Below, piece after piece: positions 57,215-64,000 of a stretch of 64,000 nt of DNA. How positions within the stretch are numbered: position 1 is the first letter of the stretch; every line of letters starts with the position of its first letter. A program made the translations under genes and the position numbers. Where the stretch lies: positions 806,001-870,000 of the forward strand of contig JAIXMG010000002.1 of NCBI GenBank assembly GCA_025201345.1. Direction: 5' to 3'. Source of the stretch: Thamnidium elegans. Its lineage: Eukaryota > Mucoromycota > Mucoromycetes > Mucorales > Mucoraceae. A model generated the notes under the pieces. The model saw only the letters and a program-made list of their open reading frames with translations. It had not been told where the DNA came from and searched no databases.

Positions 57215-58430
57215 TTACCTTCTAGTATCAAAAGAAGAGAACGAAAAACTACAAGTGTTTATCTCGTGATTACGATATGGATCTTTGCAAAATAGTACAA
57301 CGAAAAGGATAACAAGCGTTATCTCTAGCACGTTTAAGTAGATTCTGCTATGAGGATAATTGGAAGTGAAGATTCCAGCAGCAATGAAATTGCACTCACC
57401 CATAGGGAACCCAATTAATATATCTTCAGTCATTCTATTCAGAGGATAGAAGAAGGGGATCGCCTCAGCTTTCCTCCGTAGTCAACATGCCACCATAAAG
57501 TAGCCCATCCGATAAAACCATTATAACAAACCTGTACTTTAGAAATACAAAGTGGGACCTTTTTTTTTTCTCGAACAAGAGTTAAGGATCACCAATAATC
57601 TTGCGAGCTATACGACATACGACGTCTAAAAGTTATGTAACTACTAGTTATTATGATTATATTAGCTGTCTGTCATGCTGTTAAAACAGTATACGAAATT
57701 TAGTTTTTACCTTTTCCAAAAAAAAACAACACTCTGACTGGTTAGTTAACGAGATGAAGATGAACTCTGTCGTCAAAGGAAATAAAAAAAAAACTGTAAT
57801 ATTAACCTGTAGTTTCCTTTTAAAAAATCACAAGTTCATTACCAATCTTCACATTATGATCACTATATTAACCCGTGAGAACTAGTTCTGGTATGAGGAT
57901 AAAAGGAGGTATGATTTCCAGCCATAAAGGTCCTTTACAGTATCTCATAGTAGCTATACCAACACATCGAAGTACCATTAGAGGATAGAAGGAAGTATTA
58001 TTTCCAGCCGCGACAGTATCACAGTCTCCCTAGTTAAGAGGTTTTAGTGACATTGTAATCATTTGGCAAATCATTATAACTAATTTGTAGCTTCGAAAGA
58101 CACCAAGAAGCTGTACTCTTTTCAGTTTGCTTTTGCAAACAGACCAGAATTGCTCGATAGGATTGAGTTTTGGTGAGTAAGGGAGGAGATAAACACAGCC
58201 GTAACCTCTACTTTCAACTTATTTTTAGATATTATCATTGGTATGAATAGGAGCATTATCCATGATAAGATAATAGCCCTTAAACTGCTCATGTCTATCC
58301 ATAATATCCATAATATCCACAATGATGGCCAAAAAAAGAACAATCTCGGTCATGTACGGCGAAGAAGAAGAAAAATAGATGTGGTTACTGGCCTGGCTAT
58401 AAATTCTCACATACAATAGTACCACACATG
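57215..58430 (-). pseudogene. Degenerate Tc1/IS630-like transposase fragments
   Basis: On the minus strand the catalytic core of a Tc1/mariner-type DDE transposase is recognisable at about 58330-58130: MDIMDRHEQFKGYYLIMDNA and PIHTND (second Asp), then, in another frame, LPYSPKLNPIEQFWSVCKSK and LKRVQLL (third acidic residue in NPIEQFW). The frame change lies near 58220 (NDNI stop). Further 3' (58080-57430) related segments repeat: GAGGATA(A/G)AAGGA...TTTCCAGC occurs near 57353, 57894 and 57975, and ATTATAAC(A/T)AA recurs near 57519 and 58074. This suggests at least two overlapping relics. The element is dead. Confidence 0.65.
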
Positions 58431-58893
58431 TAAAGCGCTCGTAAACAATAATTTACATGAATAAAAAAATAAATAATACCTCTCTCTATCTTTCCCCCTA
58501 CTAATAATCAGTTGTCTATGTGAAATATTTTTTAAAAAACCACATGCTAAATTTAGCACCTAGTAACAGAGGGCATGTATAGTAGGATGGTCAAATAAGA
58601 AAAGATGACAGCTTGGTTTGTAAAATAATAGGTGCACCATATTGAGACTAGTTTCTAGGTATTTTAGCAGTACCAATTCAAGTTTTTGTTTTGTTTATGC
58701 TGTATCTATTTTATGGTATTACAATAATTTTCCTTTTTCATAATAAACCAAAAAAAGTTACTTCTGATGTGACTAGCCATCAAAATCTTACTCTTATTTA
58801 TACACTCTTTCCCAAGTTATATTTTACTCTATCTTTTCATACATTTATTACTACCCTATTCTTATTTATTCATCTAACAGAAAAAAACCAATC
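58431..58893. other. Promoter region of the second EXO1-like copy
   Basis: About 460 bp. Similarity to the first copy's promoter begins near 58741 and is strongest at 58762-58800. No coding signal is visible. Confidence 0.45.
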
Positions 58894-60394
58894 ATGGGAA
58901 TCCAAGACTTGATACCTTTATTAAAATCAATTCAAAAACCAGTTAAACTCAGCGAATATGCAGGTAAAGCAGTTGCAGTAGATGGTCACTGCTGGCTTTA
59001 TCGTAGTACTTTTAACTGTGCTTCAGAGCTTGCTACAAGAGTTGAAAGCAACGCATACGTTGAATATTTTATGAACTTGGTGAAAATGCTACTTTTTTAC
59101 AAGGTTGTACCAGTTATTGTATTTGATGGTCAACAGTTGCCTATCAAACGAGCCGCGGCAGATGCTCGTGCTACGTAAGTAGTACTTTTAGGGTTATTCC
59201 TCCTTTTGCATTAATTTTTTTTACATATATTGTAGTTTCCGCTCTACCAAACTTGATGAAGGAAAGGCGTTATTAAAATGTGGCAAAGTCACTGAAGCCA
59301 ACAAGTGCTTCCAACAAGCTATTAGTATTACGCCCTCTATGGTAGCTAAAATTATCGAGGTACGTCATAAGTTATACGAATATAGAATAAAGGCTGAAAC
59401 AAATTGTTAATTATTTCAGGAATTGGATCGACATAAAATTCAACACATTGTTTCACCTTATGAAGCTGCGCCACAGCTAACATATATGGTAAATTCTGGT
59501 CAAGTAAAAGCAGTCATCACAGAACGGTCAGATGTATTTGCTTTTGGTTGCTCTAATGTTATCTTTAAAATGGGTCACTCTGATAAAAGAATACAAATCG
59601 CTGGCAAAGATGTCTGTAATCAAATTACTGGTGTTACAAATCCTCGTAAATTAAGATACATGTGTATCCTCTCTGGTTGTGATTATCTCCCTTCTTTATC
59701 TGGTATCGGCTTACAAGAAGCTCAAGATATAGTTAACGAATGTAAAACTGTTAAGGACATTTTACAAGTCATTCAAAATCGGTTCTCTGAAAACATTGCT
59801 AGTGAATACAATGATAAGTTTATAAAAGCTAATGCGGCCTTTTTGTATCAATTCGTGTTTGATCCTTCCTCTCGTACTTATGTTCGCTTCAGTTCTTTAC
59901 CAAAGGATATTGATCTTGATTACTTGTCTGGTCTTGGTGAATCACCTCAAAATTGTAATATTCCTTTACTCAAGTCAAACAATGCTATTTATCTCGACTA
60001 TGCTCGTATTTTGAGGGAGGCTAACAAGGAGAATATTGATCCCTTTGTTCAGTTAGCTCCTTCGGATTTTAGCGAGTTTAACCTTGAGGATAATGCACTG
60101 AAAGACAAGAAGGCCTTGTTAAAAAAGGTAGAGCCTCGCTCCCCAGCAACTCCTCGTACTAGACCTCCTCGTACTGAGCCTCCCCCTCGTACTAGACCTC
60201 CTCGTACTGGACCCCTCGCGTGCATTACAAATACAGGCATCTCCGTTCTTCTTAATTCTCATTCATTTATGCGTCAACCATGTCGAAGACGCAGGTCGAC
60301 TTTGGCCGACTGTCCTGAGCCTGTGGCTAAGGTGAGGAAACCTTTCGCTTCGGCTGATACTTCTGTTGTAAGACAGAGCATCCATAAAAAGTAA
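58894..60394 (+). CDS. EXO1-like paralogue with lost catalytic residues
   Basis: Three exons (58894-59174, 59236-59359, 59420-60394) give 1380 nt and 459 residues, an open frame colinear with the EXO1-family gene at 52045. Asp30, Asp78, Glu150, Asp173 and Asp223 remain. Asp152 is Ala (PYEAAPQL) and Asp171 is Arg (ITERSDVFAFG). The DNA-binding hairpin LPGIGLRKA has become LSGIGLQEA. Loss of two metal-ligand acids should abolish nuclease activity. The first intron of the parent is precisely absent (AACGC joined directly to ATACGTTGAA), while the other two remain. The C-terminal region has a Pro-Arg-Thr repeat (RTRPPRTEPPPRTRPPRTGP). The stop codon falls inside a heptamer satellite. It could be a pseudo-enzyme or an ageing pseudogene with an open frame. 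Confidence 0.85.
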
Positions 60395-60583
60395 AAAGTA
60401 AAAAGTAAAAAGTAAAAAGTAAAAAGTAAAAAGTAAAAAGTAAAAAGTAAAAAGTAAAAAGTAAAAAGTAAAAAGTAAAAAGTAAAAAGTAAAAAGTAAA
60501 AAGTAAAAAGTAAAAAGTAAAAAGTAAAAAGTAAAAAGTAAAAAGTAAAAAGTAAAAAGTAAAAAGTAAAAAGTAAAAAGTAA
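60386..60583. repeat. AAAAAGT heptamer satellite
   Basis: About 28 near-perfect copies of AAAAAGT begin at the last two codons of the EXO1-like paralogue and include its TAA stop. The parent copy at 53810 has only three units of AAAAGTG at the same place. The array decays into an A-rich run to about 60615. Confidence 0.92.
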
Positions 60584-60615
60584 AAAAGAAAAGTAAAAAA
60601 GAAAAAAAAAAAAAA

Positions 60616-63600
60616 AGATCCATGAATATATCATTTAATAGTTTTAATAAGAGCTTTGTCTTTAGTCTTTTGCACTTTGCTCGTGTTACATTCAATTAGC
60701 ATTACGCTTTCTTTTTGAAAAAAACAAATAAAATAGTAACTTGTGTAAATTATATTATTTGTAATTATCTTAATTTTCTGATGGTTAGCACTTATGCTGT
60801 TAGTTTTAGAAATATAAATGAGGAATCAACAAAGCGTAACTAAGGATTGTTAAAATGGACATAAGAATCCGTCCCAGTGCTTAGTTTTTGGCAATAATAA
60901 TAAAGTAAAAAGAATTCCAACGGGTGTCTAGATTTTTGTTTGTATACAAAATCGATAAACTAAACTTATAATCAGGGAATTCCTGGTTGATTTTTATACT
61001 ATGCAGATATCTTAACATTCTATTTATTTATAATGGCTGTAACGATAAACGGGATTAAATCCTGAAATAGAAGAGAAGGCCTAAAAATAGGAAATTATAC
61101 AGCCTTCAAAATTGCTTTGTATGGTGTGCTTGAATGAAGCCCGATTGTAATTCTTTTATTTCCATTAATGACGTTAAATAAGGGGAAATGCATGCTCTAA
61201 AAAAAAATATGTTTCTGTTCGGGTGAACGCTATTTTATAGAATATAGACGTCAAGGAAATTTGTATCAAATAATAATACAATCCGAAAAGGTTTAGTTGA
61301 AAAGTGTACATACAAAACACCGAGACTGCTCTTTAAAAAAAAAGGAACCTGCACAAGCTCTTACATTAGATGTTATGTATTCAATACTTTTTTCCTTTTT
61401 TTTTAACTCATAGACTTTTTTTTTTCACAGAGGAAAAAAGAAAAGGAGAGTCATTTGCAATTACCATTTTATTTATAAATTGATAAAGGGAATTGACAAA
61501 CGTCACACTTGTGAGTTACATTACAATTAACACATGATTACCAAAGTTCTTTTTTTCATGTAGTTTAAGGTTTTTTTTTTGTTTGTGTAAGTAGAAACCT
61601 TTTTTTTTTCAGCCAGTAACACTGGGGGAACGGGGTTTTTTTCCCTCAAACTAGTTTTTAAAGCACCGGGCATTTTCCAATATGTTACGGGTTTTGTACC
61701 ACTTTAAAATCTAATTATATTTTTCAATTGACAAGTCTGGATCTTAATTGAACTTGAGAGGCATTTTTTTTTTTTGTGCTTCAATGTATTTAGCGAAACA
61801 GTTCAATCCCGGATAATACTTTTTGACCTTCGGTAGTATATGGACTTGGATGGTTTATATTTGAGCTTTATTTAGACAATTATATGTTTTTATATATCCG
61901 TTTCAAATCTGGTAAAGATTGAAAATCCTCGTGGTAAAAAAAAAAAAAAAAAAAAAAAGTAAACTTTAAACAGTATTTTCTTTTTTCGTCTGTATTATAT
62001 GCAATAGTTATTTCTTTTTTTGCTTTGGATTTGTCATCTCGTCTTAGCTAACATATCTGTATATTAAAAAAAAACTATTTATGTTTATTGTTACATGCTT
62101 GGATCATATAAATTAGCAATTGGGTAAGTTTTTTTTGGAGCGCAATAAAAAAGACTTTTTTTTTTTTTCATACAGTGAGACATAGTACTAAAACTTGACA
62201 GTGTGACTAATGTGGTTTTTTAAAACGGTGAGAGGGAGTAATCAGTGTCACGATGTAAAAAGTCGGTTGCTATATGTTACTGAAATTAAAAATTTGCACA
62301 TGTTTTATTGTTCCAACAACGGGTGATAATTGCTACCCTAGTATTGATACCAATGTAAATGTTGTACAGTACCAAAGCGACCTTACGTAAGAGGTGAGTA
62401 AAAATGGTTATCTTTTTCGTAAATAACTGTTTTTTTGAAAAAAGAAAAAATCATTCGAGCTATTCATAAAGGTTCGTTATATACGAATAAATTGGGGTTT
62501 TTTTGTTCATCAAATCGAAAATATGTCATTGTGAGGTACCGAGTTATTAAATTTTATCGCCTGTTTGGTATTCGGCATAAAAAAATAAAAAAAAAGAAGC
62601 TTTTGGCACCGAAAAAGGATTTTATTTCTGAATACTATATGTATATAGTGATTGCGAAAAAAAATAATCTTACATTTGGTTCATTTAAGAAGCTAAAAAG
62701 ATATGTAAGGGAAGCTAAAAAAAAAAAGAAAAAAAAAAAAGAGTTTTTAAAACGGATACAAAATTCGCGTATGGGAAACCTTGTAGGGAAACAATATAAA
62801 TATTACACAATAATAAGCACCCAGTTTTTTTTTTTATAAAGCAACAGTTACACTGATTGATAAAGTGCTTTGATTATCACGGACAGTAAACTGGGTATTA
62901 TACAGGATAATAGGAAATGTCACAGTAGATCTCTTTTTTTTTTTCGTAAAAAGCGATCAACATTTTATGAAAGTATCCCAAAGGATGTGTATCAATAATA
63001 AAGATGCATGTAATATTTTGACTTTGAACTGGGTGTTCATCGTAAAATTAGGTTATAAACTATAAATCAAGAAACTGAATTTGGTGGCACTTATTTGTTG
63101 ATTTTTTTATTGTTCATGGACTTGTTGGAAGAGGCGGAAAACTCAGACTTTCTGTAAATCTTGAGTAGGTTTTTCTGTATTGGTACTAGTAGTTTAAACC
63201 CCGTTTCTCTGTGTAAGAAAAGCGCGTTATATATTGTTTTGTAGTGATATATCAGAGTTTAAAGCGATTATATCTTCTAATCAAAAATATTTTAGACTTT
63301 ACTTTAAAAAAGAAACTAGTTCTAATAGGCTAAGCATTGACAATTATTATTTTGCATTGTTACATAATGATAGGTGATATCGCGTGTGTACACTTAATAC
63401 ACACACAAAGAAAAAAAAGTAAGGGCAACAAATCGTTTTGATACAATTGAGGGCATGTTAAATATCCCAAAAATAAATATTTCTAAAAAAAGATTTTTCA
63501 CATTATTAAATTACTACAGAGAAAAGGAATATTCAGAAGCTATATTTTCTTTACCTTCTACATTTGCGCCAAATCAATTAAATATTATATATATAAACAC

Positions 63601-63698
63601 GCTTTTTTTTTTTGTTAATAGTAAAATACTCTTCTCTTTTAAATACATTCCTTCTTTTTAGCTTTTTTTGTTTTTTTTTATATATAGAAAAAAGAGAA
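60616..63698. other. 3-kb AT-rich intergenic region
   Basis: No convincing gene is visible between the satellite and the CotH-like gene. It is full of A- and T-runs (for example A20 near 61938). The open frame at 62435-62839 is Lys-rich and driven by A-runs, and the one at 63455-63661 has no domain. The promoter of the CotH-like gene must lie in the right part, where TATATATA is present at 63588-63594 and 63680-63686. Confidence 0.4.
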
Positions 63699-64000
63699 AT
63701 GAGATCTTTCGTTGGCTACCTCAGTTTAGCTGTCCTTTCCTTACAATTAGTCAATGCTGCTGACATTGAATATTCAGTTGTTGCTTTCCCTAAAGATCAA
63801 CAACCTGTCTCTGTTATTGTCGGTGGCCAAGCTTTCCCTTTAGCTGCTACCGCTGAATACCCTAACATCTTCAAGGGTACCGCACCTTCCTCTGAAACAT
63901 ACGCTTATTCAGTTGGCGATGTTGCTGAATCTACCACTCGTAAACAACAAGCTGGTATTACTACCACTGGTAACGAATTCTTCAACAGAACTCAAACTGT
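63699..64000 (+). CDS. CotH-like secreted/surface protein, 3' cut by window edge
   Basis: The frame opens at 63699 and stays open to the right edge (100 codons). It begins with a signal peptide (MRSFVGYLSLAVLSLQLVNA) and continues with beta-rich text (IEYSVVAFPKDQQPVSVIVG, PNIFKGTAPSSETYAYSVG) that matches the N-terminal module of mucoralean CotH-family proteins. This family contains a secretory-pathway kinase-like fold and includes surface invasins in Rhizopus. The diagnostic central CotH motifs would lie beyond the edge, so family membership rests on the N-terminal module, the signal peptide and the likely taxon. The preceding sequence is TATATAG with an A/G-rich leader. Confidence 0.68.
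   Translation, partial: MRSFVGYLSLAVLSLQLVNAADIEYSVVAFPKDQQPVSVIVGGQAFPLAATAEYPNIFKGTAPSSETYAYSVGDVAESTTRKQQAGITTTGNEFFNRTQT

Noticed and set aside
60263..60695. Two minus-strand frames rich in Phe, Tyr and Leu
   Set aside because: They are translations of the AAAAAGT heptamer satellite, which has no stop in some frames.
62435..62839. Plus-strand frame of 134 codons, Lys-rich
   Set aside because: It is driven by A-runs, begins without a clear ATG context and has no domain or splice partner.

Overview
The window looks like nuclear DNA of a filamentous fungus, most likely a mucoralean (Mucoromycota, order Mucorales). The evidence is many short introns (about 45-80 nt), AT-rich non-coding DNA full of homopolymer runs, a carotenoid-cleavage oxygenase, a CotH-type secreted protein at the right edge, expanded DUF4097 and F-box proteins, and Tc1/IS630-like transposase debris. 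The genus cannot be fixed from sequence alone. Many genes were rebuilt exon by exon on GT-AG (rarely GC-AG) junctions; the intron phases close and the coding lengths are multiples of three, but no transcript data support them.

Left part (1-9.1 kb): 3' part of a carotenoid oxygenase (+), an F-box-like protein (+), a seven-exon ARV1 (-), SAICAR synthetase ADE1 (-), and a Thr-rich secreted, probably GPI-anchored protein (+). From 9.2 to 13.9 kb lies a graveyard of degenerate multi-exon genes, one split by a 0.6-kb insert with a target-site duplication.

Centre (13.9-53.8 kb) is gene-dense and mostly conserved: chitin deacetylase (-), ceramide synthase (-), glutamate-cysteine ligase GSH1 (+), NatB subunit NAA25/MDM20 (-), Rab5 (-) head to head with an MBP1/SWI4-like APSES factor (+), glycerol-3-phosphate acyltransferase GPT2/SCT1 (-) head to head with calcineurin A (+), the four-RRM nucleolar protein NOP4/RBM28 with an RGG tail (+), a decayed-looking CCCH zinc-finger gene (-), tRNA-Thr(UGU) (-), methylenetetrahydrofolate reductase (+), a DMA1/CHFR-like FHA-RING E3 (+), two tandem DUF4097 proteins (+), an FYR-domain protein (-), a 61-residue protein (-) and an EXO1-family nuclease (+).

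Right part (53.8-64 kb) is accessory: a gene with 48-bp coding repeats that ends in a perfect 113-nt inverted repeat, Tc1-like transposase fragments, and a second EXO1 copy that lost one intron and two catalytic acidic residues and whose stop codon lies in a heptamer satellite. A long AT-rich spacer then leads to the start of a CotH-like gene.

The features that most deserve attention are the predicted catalytically dead EXO1 paralogue, the foldback repeat that could give a hairpin RNA in an RNAi-competent lineage, and the GC-AG intron in Rab5. No wholly new defence or metabolic system was seen.
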